From the NCBI GenBank assembly GCA_963662155.1, contig OY759261.1:46538411-46602410 (forward strand): 64,000 nucleotides of DNA, in the 5' to 3' direction. Below are positions 36,190 to 46,400 of this stretch, piece after piece. Positions within the stretch are counted from its first letter, which is position 1; every line of letters starts with the position of its first letter. The notes below the pieces were generated by a model, which searched no databases, had not been told where the DNA came from, and saw nothing but the letters and a program-made list of their open reading frames with translations. The DNA comes from Lamellibrachia columna (taxonomy: Eukaryota; Annelida; Polychaeta; Sabellida; Siboglinidae). The position numbers and the translations under genes are program-made.

Positions 36190-36690
36190 CCTGCTTTTCT
36201 ACAACGTTCTTTCCACAACATTGTCCTGCCTTTTCCACAACATTGTCCTGCCGTTATCACAATGCTCTTTCCACAACATTGTCCTGCCGTTTTCAAACTG
36301 TTCTTTCCACAACATCGTCCTGCCTTTTCCACAGCATTCTTTCCATAACATTGTGCTGCCTTTTCCATAATGTTCTTTCCACAACATTGAATTGCCTTTT
36401 CCACAATGCTCTTTCTGCAACATCATCCTACATTTTCCACAACGTTTTCTTGCTATTTCTACAATGTACTTTTCACAACATTGTCCTGCCTTTTCCACAG
36501 CTTAAAGTCAACATTCTTTCCACACCATCTTGATGCTTTTCCACATCATTCTTTCCACAATGTTTTCATGCTTTTACACAACATTTTTACACATCTTCAT
36601 GCTTTTCCACGATGCCTTCCAGCTTTTCTGAAATTTCTTTCAGCTTTTACACAACATTCTTTCCACAATGTCTTCCTGCTTTTTTCACAT
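36190..36690. repeat. About 36-bp degenerate minisatellite
   Basis: Repeated TTCTTTCCACAACATTGTCC followed by TGCCTTTTCCACA. Because 36 is a multiple of three, minus-strand frames stay open and read MLWKEHCGKGRT-like 12-residue repeats. I regard them as by-products of the minisatellite, though the frame conservation is noted. Confidence 0.85.
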
Positions 36691-37051
36691 TATGTATAAA
36701 TGTGAATTTCTTTTTAATGATTTTTATAATGTCACTCATCCCTCCTTACGTAATTTTCTAACAAGTTATTTACCAAGGCTTGTAAAACCACCAAGCAGGC
36801 GAAAACATCTAACTAGCCCCAGTACACAATAAATACGGTTTATTGAAATGTCAACGCAAATCAGTATTCTTTTTCAAAACTTATGTTAATCTTTGCCCGA
36901 TGTTTATTAAACATAACACCCCAGTACACATATTTTCTTCTGTTACTAACGTAATATGTATTGACACAAATAGCTGATGAAATACCAGTTTTATAGGTTC
37001 ATGTACCTGTTTTTTTATTTAACACATACGAGACATGTAACTGTCATTTAA

Positions 37052-38443
37052 ATGTTTGTTTTAGCCTATTGTGATCTAGATGTAATCTTCAAAATAACTC
37101 CTTTGGTAAATCAAATAACTTTCATTTTACATATCCAAGGTATGTTTAGTTTACCTGGTAGAGGCTTTCATCAACGTGTCACGTTGATTTCATCAGTACC
37201 TATGACGCTTGATGACGTCATCGTACACGTGCTAGAGAATGACAAGACATTAAAGAAGAGAACAAACCTAAACGTAGACAACATCATGGAGTTGTTGAAA
37301 TTTGTCCTGGAGACGACATACTTCAGATTTGAAGGAGAAATTTACCAGCAGAAATTTGGAGTAGCCATGGGCAGTCCGGTATCACCCATTGTTGTCAACT
37401 TGTACATGGAGGACCAGGAGCAGAAAATAATAGCAACAGCACTGGTAGATTGCCAACCTAGAAACTGGAAACGATATGTGGACGATGTAATTTGCCTGGT
37501 ACACACGGGAAAGGCAAAGAAATTACAACAACACATGAACACTGTAGACCCCACATGGAGCATAATTTTCATGCGGGAAGATGAAGAGAACAACAGCATG
37601 CCCTTCCTGGATGCGACGTTCACCAGAAAGGAAGATGGCAGTGTGAAGTCTACAGTGTACAGGAAGAAGACACACACCGACCAATACTTGAACTTTGCGT
37701 CCCACCACCCCAAACATCAGAAGTTAGGAGTGGTCAGAACCCTTATGCACAGGTGTGAGACGACAACTTCAGAGGAGGGGGACAAGAAGGAAGAGGTGGA
37801 ACACTTGAGAGAAGCTATAAGAGTATGTGGCTATCCGTCCTGGGCCTTGAACAAGGTGACAGATAGCTGTAAGAAGAAAAAGAACAAGAAAAAAACAAAT
37901 GACAGAAATTACAGGAGCCAAGTAGTCATCCCATACGTAGAGGGGGTCTCAGAGAGAGTACACCGAGTACTGAAGAAATATGGAGTAGCAACAACTATGC
38001 GTCCCCACACCACCCTCAGGCACTTGTTGGTACATCCCAAAGACAAAGTAGAGCTAGAAGAACAGGGTGAACTGGTGTACCAAATACCATGCAAGAACTG
38101 TGGTGCTGAGTACATTGGGGAGACAGGAAGACTACTAAAAACACGACTGGAGGAACACAGAAAGGATGTAGACAACATGAAAAAAGAGAAACACACAAGG
38201 AGCGGGAAAAAAAGATTGATGTCTACCATCAATAAATCCGCCCTTACAGACCATGCGACAACTGAAAACCACATCATAGACTGGGAGGGAGTGAACATTG
38301 TAGACAAGGAACCCAACCGAAGAATCCGGCACATCAAAGAAGCCATCTGGATCAGAAAAACTACAACACCCATTAACAGAGACGAGGGCAATTATGAACT
38401 GTCTCACGTGTACGATGACGTCATCAAGCGTCATAGGTACTGA
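37052..38443 (+). CDS. Penelope-like reverse transcriptase/GIY-YIG endonuclease (C-terminal part)
   Basis: The frame has 463 codons. Residues 1-60 only read through the left terminal repeat, so the real coding part starts near residue 61 and the N-terminal RT motifs are absent. RT motif B is GVAMGSPVSPIVVNLYME (103-120) and motif C is RYVDD (141-145), with FLDATF at 185-190. The GIY-YIG endonuclease spans about 341-430: LVYQI, CKNCG (347-351), EYIGETGR (353-360), Arg365, EEH (367-369). Endonuclease at the C-terminus fits the EN+ Penelope/Neptune/Poseidon type, not Naiad-like forms with an N-terminal nuclease. There is no internal stop. The full protein would be considerably longer, so this copy could not transpose by itself. 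Confidence 0.92.
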   Translation: MFVLAYCDLDVIFKITPLVNQITFILHIQGMFSLPGRGFHQRVTLISSVPMTLDDVIVHVLENDKTLKKRTNLNVDNIMELLKFVLETTYFRFEGEIYQQKFGVAMGSPVSPIVVNLYMEDQEQKIIATALVDCQPRNWKRYVDDVICLVHTGKAKKLQQHMNTVDPTWSIIFMREDEENNSMPFLDATFTRKEDGSVKSTVYRKKTHTDQYLNFASHHPKHQKLGVVRTLMHRCETTTSEEGDKKEEVEHLREAIRVCGYPSWALNKVTDSCKKKKNKKKTNDRNYRSQVVIPYVEGVSERVHRVLKKYGVATTMRPHTTLRHLLVHPKDKVELEEQGELVYQIPCKNCGAEYIGETGRLLKTRLEEHRKDVDNMKKEKHTRSGKKRLMSTINKSALTDHATTENHIIDWEGVNIVDKEPNRRIRHIKEAIWIRKTTTPINRDEGNYELSHVYDDVIKRHRY

Positions 38444-38572
38444 TGAAATCAACGTGACACGTTGATGAAAGCCTCTACCAGGTAAACTAAACATACCTTA
38501 GATATGTAAAATGAAAGTTATTTGATTTGAAAATGAACTATCCTGAAGAATGTTCAGTAACTCCTTTGGTAA
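37095..38572 (+). mobile_element. Penelope-like element, 5'-truncated, with inverted terminal repeats
   Basis: A 124-bp segment at 37108-37231 is repeated inverted at 38405-38528 with very few differences (for example CCAAGG versus CTAAGG). A 15-bp direct repeat TAACTCCTTTGGTAA flanks the unit (37095-37109 and 38558-38572) and fits a target-site duplication. Between the repeats lies an intact RT/GIY-YIG frame (separate entry). Penelope elements often carry LTR-like repeats in direct or inverted arrangement. The intact frame suggests recent insertion, into the intron between the AEARLA exon and the serine-rich exon. Confidence 0.85.
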
Positions 38573-38600
38573 TTTCAAGTTGTCATTCAATCAGTTGCAG

Positions 38601-38678
38601 CCTCGAGTCTACACAGGAAGTTCCCGGAGAAGAAGTAGTGATTCTTCCTCTTCTACTGAAGATGGCAGAGAAATCTAA
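38601..38678 (+). CDS. LRRFIP: LRRFIP-like gene, Ser/Arg-rich exon ending in a stop codon
   Basis: The acceptor is TCAGTTGCAG and the donor GTATGT. The 78-bp exon is phase 0 at both ends: PRVYTGSSRRRSSDSSSSTE then DGREI and TAA (38676-38678) as the last codon before the donor. It corresponds in position and character to the SSRRGSGDTS-type serine-rich segment that precedes the coiled coil in LRRFIP1/2. Phase, length, splice sites and composition all fit an exon; the terminal TAA does not. Either the exon is a poison or terminal exon, the sequence has an error, or the locus is decaying. Confidence 0.6.
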   Translation, partial: PRVYTGSSRRRSSDSSSSTEDGREI

Positions 38679-38689
38679 GTATGTTGAAT

Positions 38690-39076
38690 AAGGCTATTTC
38701 GCAGTGACAAGCACAGGTTATATGAATCTGATGTCGGTGCTCATTCACCAGACAAAGGACAGCGGAGGGTGGTGTGCGATTGTTTCCGCACTATGTGACG
38801 CATTCAACACAAGACAGAAGAAGAATATCATACAATTGTCGGGGGGGCTTAACAGCTGTTTTGTTTAATGGCGTATATAGATGTATTTTTTAAGAATTTT
38901 ATTTCTGATCACATTTCATAGGAGACGATGTGAGTGCCAACAATGAACACACACAGGCAGTTTCTGTTATAATGGCTGAAGTGCTAAAGACGAGGATTTA
39001 ACGTGGAAACGCAATTTCGAATAAATATCCCGTACCGCAGTCAGTTATTGCATGTGTTGTGTGTATGTACCACCAG
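38690..39076. other. LRRFIP intron
   Basis: No repeat or gene recognised. Confidence 0.5.
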
Positions 39077-39247
39077 AGGGAGCTGTCGCAGCTGGAGGAG
39101 CGTTACAAGAAGGCGATGATGAGCAATGTGCAGCTGGACAACGAGAAACAGATGTATCACTTCCATGTGGATCTTCTGAAGGACCAGATGGACGACATGG
39201 AGGAACAGCTGCTGGAAGTCCAGAGCAAACACCGCAACCACTGCAAG
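39077..39247 (+). CDS. LRRFIP: LRRFIP-like gene, coiled-coil exon
   Basis: The acceptor is GTACCACCAG and the donor GTCGGG (weak). The 171-bp exon is phase 0/0 and encodes RELSQLEERYKKAMMSNVQL, then DNEKQMYHFHVDLLKDQMDD, then MEEQLLEVQSKHRNHCK. The EEKYKKAMVSNAQLDNEK block is diagnostic of LRRFIP1/2 and starts the central coiled coil used for dimerisation and partner binding. Heptad-spaced Leu and Met residues are visible. No stop is present. Confidence 0.92.
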
Positions 39248-39441
39248 GTCGGGTCAACATGCATCCATATGTGTAGCCTCGATTACCCGGGCTCCGTGCT
39301 GTGGCACCACCATTTGTTGTGCACATCATCGCCTCGATCCAAACAGTACTTTTCATTGTGATGGAAATTATGCATGCACCCAGATTAATTAGGCTCTAAT
39401 CCGTGGATTTGGCTAGCCCAAATAAGAATGAACCTTTTGCA

Positions 39442-39442
<1 letters not shown>

Positions 39443-39503
<61 letters not shown>
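39443..39503. repeat. (TA)n microsatellite
   Basis: TA run of about 60 bp. Confidence 0.97.
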
Positions 39504-39506
<3 letters not shown>

Positions 39507-39509
39507 ACA

Positions 39510-40348
39510 ATTATACTTTGATTGTATTGACACAACTGTCACACTGAAAAGTTAAATCATGCAAAATGTTATAGCATAGAATCTTGATAATGACGCTGAT
39601 TGGGTATCTGGCGCTTCACGGGAACGCCTACACAAAATGGAGTGGGTAACTGACACACCATGTATTCGGAACTATACTCTTTTTTCGGTGAGTTCACAAA
39701 GGCGAGCAAGAGTTGGATAAGCGAGATTAGCATTAGCCAAGTGTTACAGTTTATCCGTTACACTTACAGATTTTTTTTTATTTATGACGGTCTTGTGGGC
39801 ATTTTTTTGTGATCGTGTTGTGTTATTTTTTGGGGATTAGGTTGATTTTTAAATACAGGATAAATAGATATATTGTCCTAGGTGGCAAAAGTCCCAAGGG
39901 GCTATTGTCCAGGTTGCAGTTGTCTGCAGGGAAGGGGACGTACGTACTTATTTGTGAGTCTTACGGATTTCTGTGGTTAGTCTTACAGGTTTGTACCACT
40001 CAGGGTTGACACATAGATATGTAGTATTGTAGAGGTGTGTACCTTACTAGACCAGGGATTTAGATAGTTAAGAATGTATAACTACTAGTAAGCACAGAAA
40101 CCTGAGACATCTGGCCCAGGGAGAGACATGCCAGCTTCATTAAGCTAAAATCACAGTGAATACGTTTCAAACTTTGGTGAATGTTATATTTTGTAAAATC
40201 ATGTTGTTTAGTATGGGCTATTTCAAACATCTATTGTTGTGGCAGTAACTCGGTGATCTAACACTTTTTGTAGCTGTTGCTTGGTTCAAATTGGCTTCAC
40301 TTTGTTTGCAGAGTAACTCTCTGTGAACATTCACTTACCTGTCTTCAG
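39510..40348. other. LRRFIP intron, no recognised gene
   Basis: Unique AT-rich sequence; nothing recognised. Confidence 0.5.
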
Positions 40349-40441
40349 GAGTTGGAGCACAAGAAGCGAGATTACAAAGACCTACAGAACGAGTGTGCAT
40401 TCCTCAAGCAATAGCTCCTGCAACGAGACGAGCTCATTAAC
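40349..40441 (+). CDS. LRRFIP: LRRFIP-like gene, coiled-coil exon with internal TAG
   Basis: The acceptor is ACCTGTCTTCAG and the donor GTATGT. The 93-bp exon is phase 0/0: ELEHKKRDYKDLQNECAFLK, then Q, TAG (40412-40414), then LLQRDELIN. It aligns with the LRRFIP2 coiled-coil segment ending LRQRDELIE. The stop sits inside the helix where Gln or another polar residue is expected; CAG to TAG is one transition. Skipping this symmetric exon would keep the downstream frame. Confidence 0.75.
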
Positions 40442-40623
40442 GTATGTGCTCTTAATTAGCATATTGTACCTGTCATAATGGAGGATTGTAATGTAGATAA
40501 GTATCTGGCTATTGTCTTTGAATTACATTAACAAATAGCTTTAGAACTGTAATTTTGGCACAGCTAAATGCTTCCCAAAACAGTCAGACATTAAGTCCCA
40601 CTAACACAGTCAACTCTCTATTC

Positions 40624-40638
40624 AGGTCACTTTGACCT
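40624..40638. promoter_or_regulatory. Perfect consensus estrogen-response-element palindrome
   Basis: AGGTCA-CTT-TGACCT is the full consensus ERE (inverted half-sites, 3-bp spacer), in the intron between two LRRFIP coiled-coil exons. The neighbouring sequence looks repeat-like, so the site may have arrived with a mobile element. Binding is inferred. Confidence 0.4.
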
Positions 40639-41046
40639 AGTCCTGAGAGAGACCTTGGTAGCGAGGTTCGACTCTGTGTAAGAATTCTACTTTACATTGG
40701 CAAAGTTTATTTATATTTGGTAATTTTTTATACAAGAAATATTTGCTTAAACGCCAAAATGTTTGATTAAGTTGTATGCATGTCATTATAAGGTATTAAT
40801 TCAGCCTTGCTGTTATCAACACAGTGTGGCTGTAGTCAGTTATACAAAATTGTCATTCTGATGTTTCATTTGGTACAATTCTCTGATGGCATAATCATAC
40901 AGGCAATGGTATCCTGTAACTTTGGTTTTGTTCTACATATTTACATAATACAAAATACTTATTCTGCTGTTTCAGTCATGCACTGTGTGTGATGCTAATA
41001 ACTGCAAATAGTGTACATGGTATATATTCTTTCATCCGCATTGCAG

Positions 41047-41209
41047 GAAAATGGTTTAGTGTATGTATCAAATGGTACCATGGAAGATGGTGATGCAAGT
41101 TCCAGCGAATCAAAAACGATAACTCGGGTGCCAGCAAAGGAAACTGGGCTGGCTGCACTCTTAACACCAGAGGCTGTGGAGATACTAGGACTAGCCAATG
41201 GATCATTAG
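41047..41209 (+). CDS. LRRFIP: LRRFIP-like gene, exon following the first coiled coil
   Basis: The acceptor is CATCCGCATTGCAG and the donor GTGGGT. The exon is 163 bp, starting in phase 0 and ending in phase 1: ENGLVYVSNGTMEDGDASSS, ESKTITRVPAKETGLAALLT, PEAVEILGLANGSL. It matches the LRRFIP2 stretch in which RDELIEKHGLVIIPDG leads to an EAAQVLE-like helix. The frame is open. The following exons (VRLRKL-type coiled coil) were not found, so the gene continues beyond what I can recognise or is truncated. Confidence 0.82.
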
Positions 41210-41279
41210 GTGGGTGTTAGTAGTTCTCATCAAGTTTAAGTTAAGTATCTTTTCATGTACGATCCAAAGCTATTACTCC

Positions 41280-41540
41280 AGGTAACAAGTGGACAAGGAA
41301 GCCATTGGGTTATCGAGTGTGTTCTATGCATAGCCTGCCCTTATCAAATATGTGTCAGTTTTGTTTTTAAACATAATTTTATTTTATTTATGATTATTTA
41401 CATAATCAGTAGATGTTGTGTTTCATACATTTATTATCCTCTGTGAGAATGAGTACTTATGAACTATCTACACTGTTCTTTAACTAATGCTACTTTGTGT
41501 CCACTAACCTTGACCTATATTTTCAAAACCATTAAATGTT
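41280..41540 (-). pseudogene. CR1-type LINE 3' end, strongly diverged
   Basis: AACAAGTGGACAAGGAAGCC and the following blocks match, in order, the better preserved copies at 10910-11190 and 42940-43240, with many substitutions and AT-rich insertions. Confidence 0.7.
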
Positions 41541-42904
41541 AAAAAAATTCCACTTGATCTCTTGCAAAATAAAAACAGCATGTGTATATCATGTTATGCA
41601 TAATATTATGCATTCACATCCAGTATTTCCAATAACATTACATTTGTGTTAAATCATTTAGCTATTTACGTTGAAACAGTACATAGCACCAGCATGTGGA
41701 ATGGAGAATGTCTTGCAAATGCCATCCTGCCTAACAAGAGTTATTAATTGCCTTATAACACATTATTAAGTTTGTTTGTTAATTTACAGTTACCACAAGG
41801 TATTCAACAAGAGGGGAAAAATGGACAATTATGCCAGAGCGGCAACCGAAACAATATGAGTACATTGTCAGCCTGCAGGAGACAATCATCTGTGCCTGCA
41901 TAGAGGATGAATTGCCCAAAGCCAGGAAGTGTCAGGCCTGACAATCCCAGAAAGATTGCACCCAGCATCGCAACAGTGCCTGCTCCACCAACAATTGAGC
42001 TAGTTGCCAGGCATCATACTCGATTTAAAAATTTAGTTCCCAATGTAATGGAGAGCAGCAAGGTAGGAACAGGTAACCAACATGCCATTTAACATGTGTA
42101 TTTGTTGTGTAATATCAAACAATTCAAAAGTAATTTTTTTTCTGAAAGCATCGTGGTTTGAAAACTGTCATGGGTAGCTTTATAATGTGTCTGGATAATT
42201 TTTCATAAAGCGTATGAGTGTGCATTCATACTTAACAAGTAATGACTTAACCTAATCTATGAACTTTGAACCAAGTGTATTGTCCATTTTCACTTGGAAA
42301 TGTCCATCTAATTTGCCACACACAACAGCTGCTACTGCGGTTACCTGTTCCTAGCTTGCCATGTCACCACAGAACAAACTGGTGGTATGCATAATGCTGC
42401 ATGGCATCATTGTCCCCTCGTGCTGGCACACCAAACACGTCAGCTCTGTAATGTCCCACCATTGTCAATACTGTAGGGTCGAGTTACAGTAAATCCATTT
42501 CCTGTAGGAAATATATTTTAGGCATTTTAACTGTACTGTTTGCATAAAATGACAGGTGATTATGCATGTGTGGTTACATGAATACATACATATATACATA
42601 ATAATTGTACTGCCACAAGATGCCATATATATTATGTTATGAGAATATGATATTCATTGTAGGTCTGATTTGTTGTAACAGTTGCAAATAATGTTGATAT
42701 GAAAGTAGGATATAGGTCAAACACTCAACAGCATATTCTGTGCCAGAGATATAATGCTACTAAACAGGGTCAGAGTCATTAAGAGTGTTCACTGTGATCA
42801 GTATGATGTGTTTGTTATAATTTGTATTATCATCTTGTCACTAGGTATGTGTATAATTTACCATTCTTCGCTATAATTTTCATAACAAATCACATATAAA
42901 ACCT
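41541..42904. other. No confidently recognised gene
   Basis: At 41788-42062 there is an acceptor-like TTAATTTACAG, two overlapping open frames broken by one stop, and a donor-like GTAGGAAC. I cannot match it to a family; it could be an exon or a decayed element. Confidence 0.35.
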
Positions 42905-43400
42905 TGTTTAACAAGATTGCCATCTCGAACAACAAGTTCCAGATGGCAAGTGGACAAGGAAACCATTGGCTTATCGAGAGTCCAACAATTTTCTCATCTA
43001 TGTGTAGCCCACCCTTATCAGATATCTGTCAATTCTATTTTTAAACATATTCACACTACTAGCATTAACACAATCATTTGGCAGTTTGTTCCATTCATTT
43101 ATCACCCTCTGTGAGAAAGAGTACTTTCTCATGTCCAACCTACACTGCTCCTTAACTAATGCTGCTTTGTGTCCTGTGGTTCTACTGCCTTCTTTAAGTT
43201 TGAAGAACATATTCCTATCAACATCCTCATAACCGTTCACTATTTTAAACACTTCTATTTGGTCTCCTCTTAGTCTCCTTGTCAAACCACATTGTAATAA
43301 GCGACTTTCGTAACTAAGGTCTCTTAATTCTGGAATCATTTTAGTTGCTCTTCGTTGTATTCTTTCTAGCTTGTCTATGTCTTTTTAACGATATGGCCTG
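42905..43400 (-). pseudogene. CR1-type LINE 3' end
   Basis: The minus-strand frame 43339-42998 gives IPELRDLSYESRLLQCGLTR, then RLRGDQIEVFKIVNGYEDVD, then EQCRLDMRKYSFSQRVINEW. It is intact over about 110 codons and close to the copy at 10930-11300. The RT core is missing, so it is 5'-truncated. Confidence 0.9.
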
Positions 43401-44273
43401 CAGCATGGAAAACTTTGTAGCAGACATGACTGCTTAACAAAATGCAAACAAAGAAAGAGTGATGCTTGACAGTTGTCTGCTGATGTAACACAGTCTGGTT
43501 ATCCCATACTGTTCTGTTGTTGCTTCATGGACAGCTGATTATATTTGTTCAGTAGTTCTTAAGGAGATCAATTATTGGTTAGAGCCAATGATGTACAGTC
43601 TGTAAGAAAGTTGGTCTAATAAGGTGTTTGTGTTTGTTCAAGCATTGTCCAGCATGAAAGGGCAGGGAGCTGCAATGTTTGATTTAGTGATACAAATGTT
43701 GAAGACAATCAGCTTAGTGCTGGTCAGTATTCATGTTGGTCCACTGCTGTAAGTGTGTAACCTTTATCCATTACTTGATCGCCAGTGAGTGAATGGCTTC
43801 AATGTCAAGCCTGTGGACCATGTCATCATAGACTTGTGTAAAAAAAAGTTGTGTAGGGAATTTAATTCAAAGTATGCTTCAAAGTAGGCTTCATAGGAAA
43901 TTTTAGGCATTCAGCATTGACTGACTGTCAGTGTCTCCTGCTATGTAAACTCCACGGTGAAATTCATTGAGAGCCATGATTCGGGGGGGGGGCATCATAA
44001 AGCCTGGAGAAATTAGTGGAATCTGCTATTTCCTCCTAAATGATGACAACATAATTAAATAACCTGATGGCACGATGATCATTATTTTTCATAACAGGTT
44101 CATTATCATTACGTGAATTTAAAATTACATAATTATTTTCATTATAATTATGTAATTAACACAATAGTTATCATTTCTTTATCATTATAATTACTCCAAC
44201 CCTGCTACTAAACTGATTTGTATTAAGAAATATGTAACTTCAGAAAATTATGTTCACTACAGTACACAAGTAA
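43401..44273. other. No recognised gene
   Basis: Unique sequence with a G10 run at 43983-43992; nothing coding is recognised. Confidence 0.5.
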
Positions 44274-44474
44274 TAGGGGTGGCAGGAAGTGCGAGGTTGG
44301 TCTGGAAAATTGGTGGGAGGTTAAATCTAAAAACTGGTGGGAGGTGGTAGATTGGATAGGAGATTGACTGTAAAAAATGGTGGGAGTTTGGGTAAAAGGT
44401 TGGACCCACAAACAGATGGGAAGTTGGCCCCAAAAACAGGTGGTTAGGAGATTGAGACCGCTGCCACACACCTT
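44274..44474 (+). repeat. Dispersed minisatellite-bearing repeat, copy 3
   Basis: GGGGTGGCAGGAAGTGCGAG, then AATTGGTGGGAGGTTAAATC and similar units, ending GGAGATTGAGACCGCTGCCA. It shares start and end with 18053-18262. Confidence 0.75.
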
Positions 44475-45454
44475 GTATCATTTACAGGTCGAAGGCTGAG
44501 ACATTTATCAGGCTGCATGTTGCAGCAGTCGTTCGACATCGCTGGTCATTTCTTGACAAAGGTTGCATGAGCACCAATTTGGAACAACCGCACATCCCAC
44601 CTTTCCTGGTGTATTTTGCCTCATAATATCGAATAAGAGGCCTGGCTCCCTCTCGGCCATCCGCAGAAGCAGCCCTTTTGCCTACGGCTCATTCAAGGCC
44701 CTGATGTCAGCCTGGAAGGATGACAAAGAAGAGGTGCCACCAAGTAAAATTGCTCTAAAAATGGTAAACATACTGGTTTCCGTGATTTGTGGGCGGTATG
44801 TGAAAAATGGTGTGTGGAATTCATGTACTTCATTCTGGTGCTTTTCAACGTGAAATGATGGTGTGCAGGTACATCTGGATTCAAAATGAGTAAACTTATT
44901 TTTTTGCGGTTTGCTATTACATTTTGTTGCTAGTACATTTTGGCTTGAAAGCAGGTTGTAAAAATGCTGAAAAATCAGTTCTACTGCCAAAGTGCTACAC
45001 TTGGCATATCTGCATATTCTTTCACGTACATGACATACAGGTATTGCTGCTATTGCAAATGGTTGGAGGGATACTATAGGCACTTATTGCCTATACTATT
45101 TGGCTCAAATTTTAAATGTTGATCAACACATGAAATCATCACTGTTAGTGTTGTATCTATATTATAATAAAAAATTTCATTGTTTGTAAACTATGTGACA
45201 ACTATTCTACAGATTGTTTCCTGCATTTTCTTGCATAATTATATTGACATTTACGTGACATACAGAAGTCATGTAGTGTTGTTAAAATAACAAATGAATT
45301 TCATGCAGGGGTCCACATCATGTAAATTATCTCCATCTCCCTTAACCTTTGTACAATACAGTCAGCTTAAGCTCAGTCAATGTAATCTGGCTACATCTAT
45401 CGTGTAGATATTTATCAAAAAGGTGTCATGTAGATGACACAGCTCATAATTATT
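44475..45454. other. No recognised gene
   Basis: Opposed frames at 44563-44853 and 44682-45083 are shadows of each other; neither matches a family I know. Confidence 0.4.
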
Positions 45455-46275
45455 CGAGTGCCGAAAAAGGGTCCCTATACGCGTATTTATTTTATGAAAA
45501 ATGCCACCCTATACGCATCTTATTTGGCACTACTATTATTAAATTTAAACATTTATGCCAGCCTTTATTCTCCGATAATCGTGGCAAATTATGCTGGGTA
45601 TTATTTTTAGGAGAGCAATCGCTCTCACTCCCTATTGCTTGCGCTAATCAAGCATCGACGGTGCGGTTTACCGCTCGCACTAAAATCACTTGCTCCCAAC
45701 TGGAGCTGCATGTGGCTCCCTCTGACGGCTAAGTTTTCATCCTTTAGAACGACAGTCGTGAACCTAGCGGGATCACGTGCTTCTGAGGATCCTACATTTT
45801 GATACCGAAGCATTAGACCGTTAGATTTACATGAATCCTTAGTTCTCGGGAGCTTGACATGGTATATTATTAGTTAAAACGCCATTATCACCGCGTAAAC
45901 CGACCGGAAATGGCCGCAGTGCGCAGCGCCTGTAACCGGCTGGCGGCAGTTTCCCCTGAAACGGGCTTAATTGTGTATTCAATTCAATAAAACTTTAATG
46001 TCTATTAAAAAAAAAATCCCCGGTCTTTCGCAGATATAAAATGCGGTTACTATATCTGCAGTGACGCGAATGCGCACAAAGTTTATGAGTATTCGGTAGA
46101 AAAAAAACACGGTGGTCCGCGTAGTTTTCTAGGGACGCCTTAATTGGCTTTACATCGAACAATTTGCCCCTCCCCCCATACTGTTATTCGGCGCTATACT
46201 ATTATTAAATTTGACCGATTTGCCACGCTGTACTGTTATTTTGCCTATACGTTTATTTGGCGCTCGAGAGTATGT
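45455..46275 (-). mobile_element. Unclassified TIR repeat, copy B
   Basis: Its right part (46008-46275) is the inverted counterpart of 26756-27113, ending in ACGTTTATTTGGCGCTCGAG. Its left end (45455-45540) has related inverted wording (TTCGAGTGCCGAAAAAGGGT, TTATTTGGCACTACTATTAT). The element therefore seems complete at about 820 bp with imperfect TIRs. It contains no transposase frame. Confidence 0.6.
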
Positions 46276-46400
46276 ATACCGGTACATATAGAATGCATTG
46301 TGCTAGATCCATGTCACAGTAATACTGTACAATTAATTCAACATAATGACACTTAACTTCATTTAATCATTTTAAAGCATCTTTCTGCTACCTCGTTAGA

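Noticed and set aside
37342..38391. Minus-strand frames of 60-160 codons across the Penelope element
   Set aside because: Antisense shadows of the intact RT/GIY-YIG frame.
22221..40441. Alternative nuclear genetic code with TAA/TAG as Gln
   Set aside because: It would explain the three LRRFIP stops, but no animal nuclear code of this kind is known, and the same stops end other frames normally; decay, error or alternative splicing is simpler.
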